Source: Hydractinia symbiolongicarpus (taxonomy: Eukaryota > Cnidaria > Hydrozoa > Anthoathecata > Hydractiniidae). Taken from it: a DNA stretch of 64,000 bases. The position numbers and the translations under genes were made by a program. The notes below the pieces were generated by a model. That model saw only the letters and a list, made by a program, of their open reading frames with translations. It did not search any database and was not told where the DNA came from. Positions 37,860 to 48,220 of the stretch are shown here, piece after piece. Where the stretch lies: positions 32,329,851 through 32,393,850 of the forward strand of contig NC_079877.1 of the NCBI RefSeq assembly GCF_029227915.1, read 5' to 3'. The stretch's first letter is position 1, and each line of letters opens with the position of its first letter.

Positions 37860-40499
37860 ATGAGTTTACTCCCTGGGTACTTTCTTTGTATACTTTTGAC
37901 TATACGGGTCGTGGCCAGGAGTTTTGGGAAATCGCGGGTTTTCGTTTGCCGGCGATTAAACTTCTTTTATTCAGCGTCTCATCAAAAAATGAAAACATTT
38001 TTGAAAACTACAAGTCTCATGCGTTTTAGTGGTGAAAAACTAATTTAAAAAATCGTTCGGGAAATGAGTTTACTCCCTGGGTACTTTCCTTGTATAATTT
38101 TGACCATACGGTTCGTGTCCGGGATTTAGGGGAAATCGCGGGTTTTCGTTTGCCGACGATTAAACTTCTGTTATTCAGCGTCTCATCAAAAATGTAAACA
38201 TTTTTAAAAACTACAAGTCTTGGGCGTTTATGTGGTGAAAACCTAATTTAAAAAATCGTTCGGGAAATGAGTTTACTCCCTGGGTACTTTCTTTGTATAC
38301 TTTTGACCATACGGGTCGTGTCCGGGATTTAGGGGAAATCGCGGGCTTTCGTTTGCCGACGATTAAACTTCTGTTATTCAGCGTCTCATCAAAAATGTAA
38401 ACATTTTTAAAAACTACAAGTCTTGTGCGTTTATGTGGTGAAAACCTAATTTAAAAAATCATTCAGGAAATGAGTTTACTCCCTGGGTACTTTTTTTGTA
38501 TACTTTTGACCATACGGGTCGTGTCCGGGATTTAGGGGAAATCGCGGGTTTTCGTTTGCCGGCGATTAAACTTCTTTTATTCAGTGTCTCATCAAAAATG
38601 AAAATATTTTTGAAAACTACAAGTCTCGTGCGTTTTACTGGTAAAAAATTAATTTAAAAAATCGTTCGGGAAATGTGTTTACCCCCTGGGTACTTTCTTT
38701 GTATACTTTTGACTAAACGGGGCGAGACCGAGATTTACGGGAAATCGCGGGTTTTCGTTTGCCGGCGATTAAACTTCTTTTATTCAGCGTTTCATCAAAA
38801 ATGAAAACATTTTTTAAAAACTACAAGTCTCATGCGTTTTAGTGGTGAAAAAATAATTTAAAAAATCGTTCGGGAAATGAGTTTACTCCCTGGGTACTTT
38901 CTTTGTATACTTTTGACTATACGGCCCGAGTCCGGGATTTACTGGAAATCGCGGGTTTTCGTTTGCCGGCGATTAAACTTCTTTTATTCAGCGTCTCATC
39001 AAAACTGAAAACATTTTTGAAAACTACATGTCTCCTGCGTTTTAGTGCTGAAAAAATAATTTAAAAAATCGTTCGGGAAATGAGTTAACTCCCTGGGTAC
39101 TTTCTTTGTATACTTCTGACTATACGGGCTGAGTCAGGGATTTACGGGAAATCGCGGGTTTTCGTTTGCCGGCGATTAAACTTCTTTTATTCAGCGTCTC
39201 ATCAAAACTGAAAACATTTTTGAAAATTACATGTCTCCTGCGTTTTTGTGCTGAAAAAATAATTTAAAAAATCGTTCGGGAAATGAGTTTACTCCCTGGG
39301 TACTTTCTTTGTATACTTTTGACTATATGCGCCGAGTCCGGGATTTTCGGGAAATCGCGGGTTTTCGTTTGCCGGCGATTAAACTTCTTTTATTCAGCGT
39401 CTCATCAAAAATGAAAACATTTCTTTAAACTACAAGTCTCATGCGTTTTAGTGGTGAAAAAATAATTTGAAAAATCGTTCGGGAAATGAGTTTACTCCCT
39501 GGGTACTTTCTTTGTATACTTTTGACTATACGGGTCGTGGCCAGGATTTTGGGGAAATCGCGGGTGTTCGTTTGACGGCGATTAAACTTCTTTTATTCAG
39601 CGTCTCATCAAAAATGAAAACATTTTTGAAAACTACAAGTCTCATGCGTTTTAGTGGTGAAATACTAATTTAAAAAATCGTTCGGGAAATGAGTTTACTC
39701 CCTAGGTACTTTCTTTGTATACTTTTGACCATACGGGTCGTGTCCAGGATTTAGGTGAAATCACGGGTTTTCGTTTGCCGGCGATTAAACTTCTTTTATT
39801 CAGCGTCTCATCAAAAATGAAAACATTTTTGAAAACTAAAAGTCTCATGCGTTTTACTGGTGAAAAAACAATTTAAAAAATCGTTCGGGAAATGAGTTTA
39901 CTCCCTGGGTACTTTCTTTGTATACTTCTGACTATACGGGCCGAGTCAGGGATTTACTGGAAATCGCAGGTTTTCGTTTGCCGCCGATTAAACTTCTTTT
40001 ATTCAGCGTCTCATCAAAAATGAACACATTTTTGTAAACTACAAGTCTCATGCGTTTTAGTGGTGAAAAAATAATTTAAAAAATCGTTCGGGAAATGAGT
40101 TTACTCCCTGGGTACTTTCTTTGTATACTTTTGATTATACGGGCCGAGTCCGGGATTTACTGGAAATTACGGGTTTTCGTTTGCCGGCGATTAAACTTCT
40201 TTTATTCAGCGTCTCATCAAAACTGAAAACATTTTTGAAAACTACATGTCTCCTGCGTTTTAGTGCTGAAAAATAATTTAAAAAATCGTGCGGGAAATGA
40301 GTTTACTCCCTGGGTACTTTCTTTATATACATTCGACTATACTGGCCAAGACCGGGATTTACGGGAAATCGCGGGTTTTTGTTTGCCGGCGATTAAACTC
40401 CTTTTATTCAGCGTCTCATCAAAAATGAAAACATTTTTTAACACTACAAGTCTCATGGGTTTTAATAATGAAAAAATAATTTAAAAAATCGTTCGGGAA
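37860..40499. repeat. 13-monomer HOR, copy 2 (2,640 bp)
   Basis: Repeats the preceding 2,639 bp with few differences, for example GTGCGTTTTTGTGCTG near 39,245, GATTATACGG near 40,132 and TTTAATAATG near 40,461. GAGTTAACTCC lies at 39,082 (36,443 + 2,639). The match ends at about 40,520, where a second TATACATTCG unit (CTATAGTGG) takes the place of the GGCCAGGAG unit. Confidence 0.9.
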
Positions 40500-41480
40500 A
40501 TGAGTTTACTCCCTGGGTACTTTCTTTATATACATTCGACTATAGTGGCCAAGACCGGGATTTACGGGAAATCGCGGGTTTTCGTTTGCCGGCGATTAAA
40601 CTCCTTTTATTCAGCGTCTCATCAAAAATGAAAATATTTTTGAACACTACAAGTCTCATGGGTTTTAATAGTGAAAAAATAATTTAAAAAATCGTTCGGG
40701 AAATGAGTTTACTCCCTGGGTACTTTCTTTGTATACTTTTGACTATACGGGTCGTGGCCAGGAGTTTTGGGAAATCGCGGGTTTTCGTTTGCCGGCGATT
40801 AAACTTCTTTTATTCAGCGTCTCATCAAAAAATGAAAACATTTTTGAAAACTACAAGTCTCATGCGTTTTAGTGGTGAAAAACTAATTTAAAAAATCGTT
40901 CGGGAAATGAGTTTACTACCTGGGTACTTTCCTTGTATAATTTTGACCATACGGTTCGTGTCCGGGATTTAGGGGAAATCGCGGGTTTTCGTTTGCCGAC
41001 GATTAAACTTCTGTTATTCAGCGTCTCATCAAAAATGTAAACATTTTTAAAAACTACAAGTCCTGGGCGTTTATGTGGTGAAAACCTAATTTAAAAAATC
41101 GTTCGGGAAATGTGTTTACCCCCTGGGTACTTTCTTTGTATACTTCTGACTATACGGGCCGAGTCAGGGATTTACTGGAAATCGCAGGTTTTCGTTTGCC
41201 GCCGATTAAACTTCTTTTATTCAGCGTCTCATCAAAAATGAACACATTTTTGTAAACTACAAGTCTCATGCGTTTTAGTGGTGAAAAAATAATTTAAAAA
41301 ATCGTTCGGGAAATGAGTTTACTCCCTGGGTACTTTCTTTGTATACTTTTGATTATACGGGCCGAGTCCGGGATTTACTGGAAATTACGGGTTTTCGTTT
41401 GCCGGCGATTAAACTTCTTTTATTCAGCGTCTCATCAAAACTGAAAACATTTTTGAAAACTACATGTCTCCTGCGTTTTA
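40263..41480. repeat. 6-monomer HOR, copy 1 (1,218 bp)
   Basis: Starts with the GTGCTGAAAAATAATTT junction and TACATTCG pair and runs to the same junction at 41,481. The last two units are ACTTCTGAC/ATGAACAC and GATTATACGG/TTTACTGGAAATTACGGG, as at the end of the 13-unit block. So a piece of the 13-mer was fused to the six-unit pattern. It overlaps the last 237 bp of the 13-unit copy. Confidence 0.86.
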
Positions 41481-42698
41481 GTGCTGAAAAATAATTTAAA
41501 AAATCGTGCGGGAAATGAGTTTACTCCCTGGGTACTTTCTTTATATACATTCGACTATACTGGCCAAGACCGGGATTTACGGGAAATCGCGGGTTTTTGT
41601 TTGCCGGCGATTAAACTCCTTTTATTCAGCGTCTCATCAAAAATGAAAACATTTTTTAACACTACAAGTCTCATGGGTTTTAATAATGAAAAAATAATTT
41701 AAAAAATCGTTCGGGAAATGAGTTTACTCCCTGGGTACTTTCTTTATATACATTCGACTATAGTGGCCAAGACCGGGATTTACGGGAAATCGCGGGTTTT
41801 CGTTTGCCGGCGATTAAACTCCTTTTATTCAGCGTCTCATCAAAAATGAAAATATTTTTGAACACTACAAGTCTCATGGGTTTTAATAGTGAAAAAATAA
41901 TTTAAAAAATCGTTCGGGAAATGAGTTTACTCCCTGGGTACTTTCTTTGTATACTTTTGACTATACGGGTCGTGGCCAGGAGTTTTGGGAAATCGCGGGT
42001 TTTCGTTTGCCGGCGATTAAACTTCTTTTATTCAGCGTCTCATCAAAAAATGAAAACATTTTTGAAAACTACAAGTCTCATGCGTTTTAGTGGTGAAAAA
42101 CTAATTTAAAAAATCGTTCGGGAAATGAGTTTACTACCTGGGTACTTTCCTTGTATAATTTTGACCATACGGTTCGTGTCCGGGATTTAGGGGAAATCGC
42201 GGGTTTTCGTTTGCCGACGATTAAACTTCTGTTATTCAGCGTCTCATCAAAAATGTAAACATTTTTAAAAACTACAAGTCCTGGGCGTTTATGTGGTGAA
42301 AACCTAATTTAAAAAATCGTTCGGGAAATGTGTTTACCCCCTGGGTACTTTCTTTGTATACTTTTGACTAAACGGGGCGAGACCGAGATTTACGGGAAAT
42401 CGCGGGTTTTCGTTTGCCGGCGATTAAACTTCTTTTATTCAGCGTCTCCTCAAAAATGTAAACATTTTTAAAAACTACAAGTCTTGTGCGTTTATGTGGT
42501 GAAAACCTAATTTAAAAAATCATTCAGGAAATGAGTTTACTCCCTGGGTACTTTTTTTGTATACTTTTGACCATACGGGTCGTGTCCGGGATTTAGGGGA
42601 AATCGCGGGTTTTCGTTTGCCGGCGATTAAACTTCTTTTATTCAGCGTCTCATCAAAACTGAAAACATTTTTGAAAACTACATGTCTCCTGCGTTTTA
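41481..42698. repeat. 6-monomer HOR, copy 2 (1,218 bp)
   Basis: The first four units match copy 1, including the shared GTTTTTGTTTGCC and TTTAATAATG variants. From about 42,345 the last two units are instead AAACGGGGCGAGACC and GTCGTGTCC with CAAAACTGAAAAC, matching 28,566-29,782. It is therefore a composite of two block types. Confidence 0.85.
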
Positions 42699-44119
42699 GT
42701 GCTGAAAAATAATTTAAAAAATCGTTCGGGAAATGAGTTTACTCCCTGGGTACTTTCTTTATATACATTCGACTATAGTGGCCAAGACCGGGATTTACGG
42801 GAAATCGCGGGTTTTCGTTTGCCGGCGATTAAACTCCTTTTATTCAGCGTCTCATCAAAAATGAAAACATTTTTGAACACTACAAGTCTCATGGGTTTTA
42901 ATAGTGAAAAAATAATTTAAAAAATCGTTCGGGAAATGAGTTTACTCCCTGGGTACTTTCTTTGTATACTTTTGACTATACGGGTCGTGGCCAGGAGTTT
43001 TGGGAAATCGCGGGTTTTCGTTTGCCGGCGATTAAACTTCTTTTATTCAGCGTCTCATCAAAAAATGAAAACATTTTTGAAAACTACAAGTCTCATGCGT
43101 TTTAGTGGTGAAAAACTAATTTAAAAAATCGTTCGGGAAATGAGTTTACTCCCTGGGTACTTTCCTTGTATAATTTTGACCATACGGTTCGTGTCCGGGA
43201 TTTAGGGGAAATCGCGGGTTTTCGTTTGCCGACGATTAAACTTCTGTTATTCAGCGTCTCATCAAAAATGTAAACATTTTTAAAAACTACAAGTCTTGGG
43301 CGTTTATGTGGTGAAAACCTAATTTAAAAAATCGTTCGGGAAATGAGTTTACTCCCTGGGTACTTTCTTTGTATACTTTTGACCATACGGGTCGTGTCCG
43401 GGATTTAGGGGAAATCGCGGGCTTTCGTTTGCCGACGATTAAACTTCTGTTATTCAGCGTCTCATCAAAAATGTAAACATTTTTAAAAACTACAAGTCTT
43501 GTGCGTTTATGTGGTGAAAACCTGATTTAAAAAATCATTCAGGAAATGAGTTTACTCCCTGGGTACTTTTTTTGTATACTTTTGACCATACGGGTCGTGT
43601 CCGGGATTTAGGGGAAATCGCGGGTTTTCGTTTGCCGGCGATTAAACTTCTTTTATTCAGTGTCTCATCAAAAATGAAAATATTTTTGAAAACTACAAGT
43701 TTCGTGCGTTTTACTGGTGAAAAATTAATTTAAAAAATCGTTCGGGAAATGTGTTTACCCCCTGGGTACCTTCTTTGTATACTTTTGACTAAACGGGGCG
43801 AGACCGAGATTTACGGGAAATCGCGGGTTTTCGTTTGCCGACGATTAAACTTCTGTTATTCAGCGTCTCATCAAAAATGTAAACATTTTTAAAAACTACA
43901 AGTCTTGTGCGTTTATGTGGTGAAAACCTAATTTAAAAAATCATTCAGGAAATGAGTTTACTCCCTGGGTACTTTTTTTGTATACTTTTGACCATACGGG
44001 TCGTGTCCGGGATTTAGGGGAAATCGCGGGTTTTCGTTTGCCGGCGATTAAACTTCTTTTATTCAGCGTCTCATCAAAACTGAAAACATTTTTGAAAACT
44101 ACATGTCTCCTGCGTTTTA
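42699..44119. repeat. 7-monomer block (1,421 bp) of the central family
   Basis: Contains only one TACATTCG unit (CTATAGTGG), followed by GGCCAGGAG, CTTGTATAAT, GGGCTTTCG, CTTTTTTTG, AAACGGGGCGAGACC and a closing GTCGTGTCC unit. It uses the same monomers as the 1,666-bp and 13-unit HORs in another combination, and lacks the 41-bp remnant. The next GTGCTGAAAAATAATTT junction is at 44,120. Confidence 0.8.
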
Positions 44120-46800
44120 GTGCTGAAAAATAATTTAAAAAATCGTGCGGGAAATGAGTTTACTCCCTGGGTACTTTCTTTATATACATTCGACTATACT
44201 GGCCAAGACCGGGATTTACGGGAAATCGCGGGTTTTCGTTTGCCGGCGATTAAACTCCTTTTATTCAGTGTCTCATCAAAAATGAAAACATTTTTGAACA
44301 CTACAAGTCTCATGGGTTTTAATAGTGAAAAAATAATTTAAAAAATCGTTCGGGAAATGAGTTTACTCCCTGGGTACTTTCTTTATATACATTCGACTAT
44401 AGTGGCCAAGACCGGGATTTACGGGAAATCGCGGGTTTTCGTTTGCCGGCGATTAAACTCCTTTTATTCAGCGTCTCATCAAAAATGAAAACATTTTTGA
44501 ACACTACAAGTCTCATGGGTTTTAATAGTGAAAAAATAATTTAAAAAATCGTTCGGGAAATGAGTTTACTCCCTGGGTACTTTCTTTGTATACTTTTGAC
44601 TATACGGGTCGTGGCCAGGAGTTTTGGGAAATCGCGGATTTTCGTTTGCCGGCGATTAAACTTCTTTTATTCAGCGTCTCATCAAAAAATGAAAACATTT
44701 TTAAAAACTACAAGTCTTGGACGTTTATGTGGTAAAAACCTAATTTAAAAAATCGTTCGGGAAATGAGTTTACTCCCTGGGTACTTTCTTTGTATACTTT
44801 TCACCATACGGGTCGTGTCCGGGATTTAGGGGAAATCGCGGGCTTTCGTTTGCCGACGATTAAACTTCTGTTATTCAGCGTCTCATCAAAAATGTAAACA
44901 TTTTTAAAAACTACAAGTCTTGTGCGTTTATGTGGTAAAAAATTAATTTAAAAAATCGTTCGGGAAATGTTTTTACCCCCTGGGTACTTTCTTTGTATAC
45001 TTTTGACCATACGGGTCGTGTCCGGGATTTAGGGGAAATCGCAGGTTTTCGTTTGCCGGCGATTAAACTTCTTTTATTCAGTGTCTCATCAAAATTAAAA
45101 ATATTTTTGAAAACTACAAGTCTCATGCGTTTTAGTGGTGAAAAAATAATTTAAAAAATCGTTCGGGAAATGAGTTTACTCCCTGGGTACTTTCTTTGTA
45201 TACTTTTGACTATACGGCCCGAGTCCGGGATTTACTGGAAATCGCGGGTTTTCGTTTGCCGGCGATTAAACTTTTTTTATTCAGCGTCTCATCAAAACTG
45301 AAAACATTTTTGAAAACTACATGTCTCCTGCGTTTTAGTGCTGAAAAAATAATTTAAAAAATCGTTCGGGAAATGAGTTAACTCCCTGGGTACTTTCTTT
45401 GTATACTTCTGACTATACGGGCTGAGTCAGGGATTTACGGGAAATCGCGTGTTTTCGTTTGCCGGCGATTAAACTTCTTTTATTCAGCGTCTCATCAAAA
45501 CTGAAAACATTTTTAAAAATTACATGTCTCCTGCATTTTAGTGCTGAAAAAATAATTTTAAAAATCGTTCGGGAAATGAGTTTACTCCCTGGGTACTTTC
45601 TTTGTATACTTTTGACTATATGCGCCGAGTCCGGGATTTTCGGGAAATCGCGGGTTTTCGTTTGCCGGCGATTAAACTTCTTTTATTCAGCGTCTCATCA
45701 AAAATGAAAACATTTCTTTAAACTACAAGACTCATGCGTTTTAGTGGTGAAAAATTAATTTAAAAAATCGCGCAGGAAATGAGTTTAATCCCTGGGTACT
45801 TTCTTTATATACATTCGACTATACTGGCCAAGCCCGGGATTTACGGAAAATCGCGGGTTTTCGTTTGCCGGCGATTAAACTCCTTTTATTCAGCGTCTCA
45901 TCAAAAATGAAAACATTTTTGAACACTACAAGTCTCATGAGTTTTAGTGGTGAAAAAATAATTTAAAAAATCGTTCTGGAAATGAGTTTGCTTCCTGGGT
46001 ACTTTCTTTGTATACTTTTGACTATACCGGTCGTGGCCAGGATTTTGGAAAAATCGCGGGTTTTCGTTTGCCGGCGATTAAACTCCTTTTATTCAGCGTC
46101 TCATCAAAAATGAAAACATTTTTGAACACTACAAGTCTCATGAGTTTTAGTGGTGAAAAAATAATTTAAAAAATCGTTCTGGAAATGAGTTTACTTCCTG
46201 GGTACTTTCTTTGTATACTTTTGACTATACCGGTCGTGGCCAGGATTTTGGAAAAATCGCGGGTTTTCGTTTGCCGGCGATTAAACTTCTTTTATTCAGT
46301 GTCTCATCAAAAATGAAAATATTTTTGAAAACTACAAGTCTCATGCGTTTTACTGGTGGAAAAATAATTTAAAAAATCGTTCGGGAAATGAGTTTACTCC
46401 CTGTGTATTTTTTTTGTATACTTTTCACTATATGCGCCGAGTCCGGGATTTACATGAAATTGCGGGTTTTTGTTTGCCGGCGATTAAACTTCTTTTATTC
46501 AGCGTCTCATCAAAAATGAAAACATTTTTGAAAACTACAAGTCTCATGCGTTTTAGTGGTGAAAAGTTAAATTTAAAAAATCGCGGGAAATGAGTTTACT
46601 CCCTGGGTACTTTCTTTATATACATTCGACTATACTGGCCAAGCCCGGAATTTACGGGAAATCGCGGGTTTTCGTTTGCCGGCGATTAAACTCATTTAAT
46701 TCAGCGTCTCATCAAAAATGAAAACATTTTTAAACACTACAAGTCTCATGGGTTTTAGTGGTGAAAAACTATTTTAAAAAATCGTTCGGGAAATGAGTTT
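44120..46800. repeat. Mosaic transition segment
   Basis: The first three units repeat the start of the 1,666-bp HOR. Then GTCTTGGACG and GTAAAAACC variants mark a decayed border. The stretch from about 45,150 to 45,740 repeats 36,210-36,800 (GAGTTAACTCC at 45,375 and 36,443, 44 units apart). Two adjacent units at about 45,970-46,375 are nearly identical. The TATACATTCG unit near 46,615 sits after a shortened joint (AATTTAAAAAATCGCGGG). No gene is present. Confidence 0.78.
45970..46375. repeat. Adjacent duplicated monomers with GTTCTGG and CTATACCGG
   Basis: Two neighbouring units share AATCGTTCTGGAAATGAG, CTATACCGGTCGTGGCC and TTTTGGAAAAATCG, all private to this pair. The first has TTTGCTTCC and the second TTTACTTCC. 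The repeat distance is 203 bp, indicating a recent one-unit duplication. Confidence 0.85.
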
Positions 46801-47041
46801 ACTCCTTGGGTACTTTCCTTGTATACTTTTGACCATACGGTTCGTGTCCGGGATTTAGGGGAAATCGCGTGTTTTCGTTTACCGACGATTAAACTTCTTT
46901 TATTCAGCGTCTCATCAAAAATGTAAACATTTTTAAAAACTACAAGTCTCGTGCGTTTATGTGGTGAAAACCTAATTTAAAAAATCGTTCGGGAAATGAG
47001 TTTACTCCCTGGGTACTTTCTTTGTATACTTTTGACCATAC

Positions 47042-47074
47042 GGGTCGTGTCCGGGATTTAGGGGAAATCGCGGG
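47042..47074 (+). other. Four G-tract motif, one per monomer (example copy)
   Basis: Four runs of G lie at 47,042-47,044, 47,053-47,055, 47,061-47,064 and 47,072-47,074. The loops are about 8, 5-6 and 7-8 bases, slightly beyond the classic 1-7 rule for G-quadruplexes. Units with GCCGAGTCC or GCCGAGTCA in the first loop and TTTACGGG in place of TTTAGGGG keep all four tracts. The GTCGTGGCCAGG class and the CCGGATTT class shorten the second tract to GG. Folding is inferred, not shown. Confidence 0.45.
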
Positions 47075-47119
47075 TTTTCGTTTGCCGGCGATTAAACTTC
47101 TTTTATTCAGCGTCTCATC

Positions 47120-47137
47120 AAAAATGAAAACATTTTT
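47120..47137. other. A/T-rich dyad (inverted repeat), one per monomer (example copy)
   Basis: AAAAATG at 47,120-47,126 is the exact reverse complement of CATTTTT at 47,131-47,137, with AAAA between. Where the next base is G, as in many units, the arm extends to CAAAAATG/CATTTTTG. A second class has AAAAATGT-AA-ACATTTTT, which keeps an eight-base arm with a shorter loop. Classes with AAAACTGAAAAC or GAAAATATTTTT weaken it. Short dyads of this kind have been proposed to help centromeres that lack CENP-B boxes; a role here is inferred. Confidence 0.6.
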
Positions 47138-48220
47138 AAAAACTACAAGTCTCATGCGTTTTAGTGGTGAAAAAATAATTTAAAAAATCGTTCGGGAAAT
47201 GAGTTTACTTCCTGGGTACTTTCTTTGTATACTTTTGACCATACGGGCCGAGTCCGGGATTTACGGGAAATCGCGGGTTTTTGTTTGCCGGCGATTAAAC
47301 TTCTTTTATTTAGCGTCTCATCAAACCTGAAAACATTTTTGAAAACTACAAGTCTCATGCGTTTTAGTGGTGAAAAACCAATTTTAAAAATCGTTCGGGA
47401 AATGAGTTTACTTCCTGGGTAATTTCTTTGTATACTTTTGACTATACGGGTCGAGTCCGGGATTTACGGGAAATTGCGGGTTTTCGTTTGCCGGCAATTA
47501 AATTTCTTTTATTCATCGTCTCATCAAAAATGAAAACATTTTTGAAAACTACAAGTCTCATGCGTTTTACTGGTGAAAAAATAATTTAAAAAATCGTTCG
47601 GGAAATGAGTTTACTCCCTGGGTACTTTCTTTGTATACTTTTGACTATATGCGCCGAGTCCGGGATTAAGGGAAATTGCGGGTTTTTGTTTGCCGGCGAT
47701 TAAACTTCTTTTATTCAACGTCTCATCAAAAATGAAAACATTTTTAAAAACTACAAGATTCATGCGTTTTAGTGGTGAAAAATTAATTTAAAAAATCGTG
47801 CGGGAAATGAGTTTACTCCCTGGGTACTTTCTTTATATACATTCGACTATACTGGCCAAGCCCGGAATTTACGGGAAATCGCGGGTTTTCGTTTGCCGGC
47901 GATTAAACTTCTTTTATTCAGCGTCTCATCAAAAATGAAAACATTTTTGAACACTACAAGTCTCATGGGTTTTAGTTGTGAAAACATAATTTAAAAAATC
48001 GTTCGTTAAATGAGTTTACTCCCTGGGTACTTTCTTTGTATACTTTTGACTATACGGGTCGTGGCCAGGATTTTGGGGAAATCGCGGGTTTTCGTTTGCC
48101 GGCGATTAAACTTCTTTTATTCAACGTCCCTTCAAAAATGAAAACATTTTTGAAAACTACAACTCTCATGCGTTTTAGTAGTGAAAAACTAATTTAAAAA
48201 ATCGTTCGAGAAATGAGTTT

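Larger units (their letters stand above)
47003..47205. repeat. Representative 203-bp monomer
   Basis: This unit is close to the general consensus and is exactly 203 bp from one TACTCCC to the next TACTTCC. Parts in order: TACTCCCTGGGTACTTTC; a GTATAC palindrome; a variable stretch holding four G-tracts (about 40-72 of the unit); TCGCGGGTTTTCGTTTGCC with a GCCGGC palindrome just after; ATTCAGCGTCTCATC; an A/T-rich dyad (about 118-135); CTCATGCGTTTTAGTGGTG; an A-rich AATTTAAAAAATCG; and TTCGGGAAATGAG leading into the next unit. G+C is about 38%. Most differences between classes fall at about 25-62 and 115-180 of the unit; the stretch between, and the segment crossing the unit junction, vary least. 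Confidence 0.95.
46801..48220. repeat. 7-monomer HOR, copy 1 (about 1,420 bp)
   Basis: ACTCCTTGGGTACTTTCC marks the start at 46,801 and recurs at 48,221 and 49,642. The order includes the GGTTCGTGTCC, GTCGTGTCC, GCCGAGTCC, GTCGAGTCC (47,449), TATGCGCC, TATACATTCG and GTCGTGGCCAGG units. Conservation between copies is lower than in the central blocks. Confidence 0.8.

Noticed and set aside
47056-47064. Telomere-like TTTAGGG in ATTTAGGGG
   Set aside because: It occurs once per unit, never in tandem, and many classes have TTTACGGG instead. A seven-base match is expected by chance.
47075-47095. CENP-B box candidate at TTTTCGTTTGCCGGCGATT
   Set aside because: It shares TTCGTT with the box but lacks the required A and the CGGG at the right spacing (GCGA instead). 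The other TTCG, in GTTCGGGAAATGAG, also fails the spacing.
47003-47205. Transposon-derived unit, or terminal inverted repeats and target-site duplications at HOR borders
   Set aside because: HOR borders fall at different places within monomers and show no inverted ends or flanking duplications. The only dyads are the short internal ones.
47447-47460. tRNA-derived origin: B-box-like GGGTCGAGTCCGGG, with an A-box-like TGGTGAAAAAA elsewhere in the unit
   Set aside because: The B-box match lacks the W at position two and is found in few units; the A-box match misses its last G and lies about 80 bp away. No cloverleaf can be drawn.
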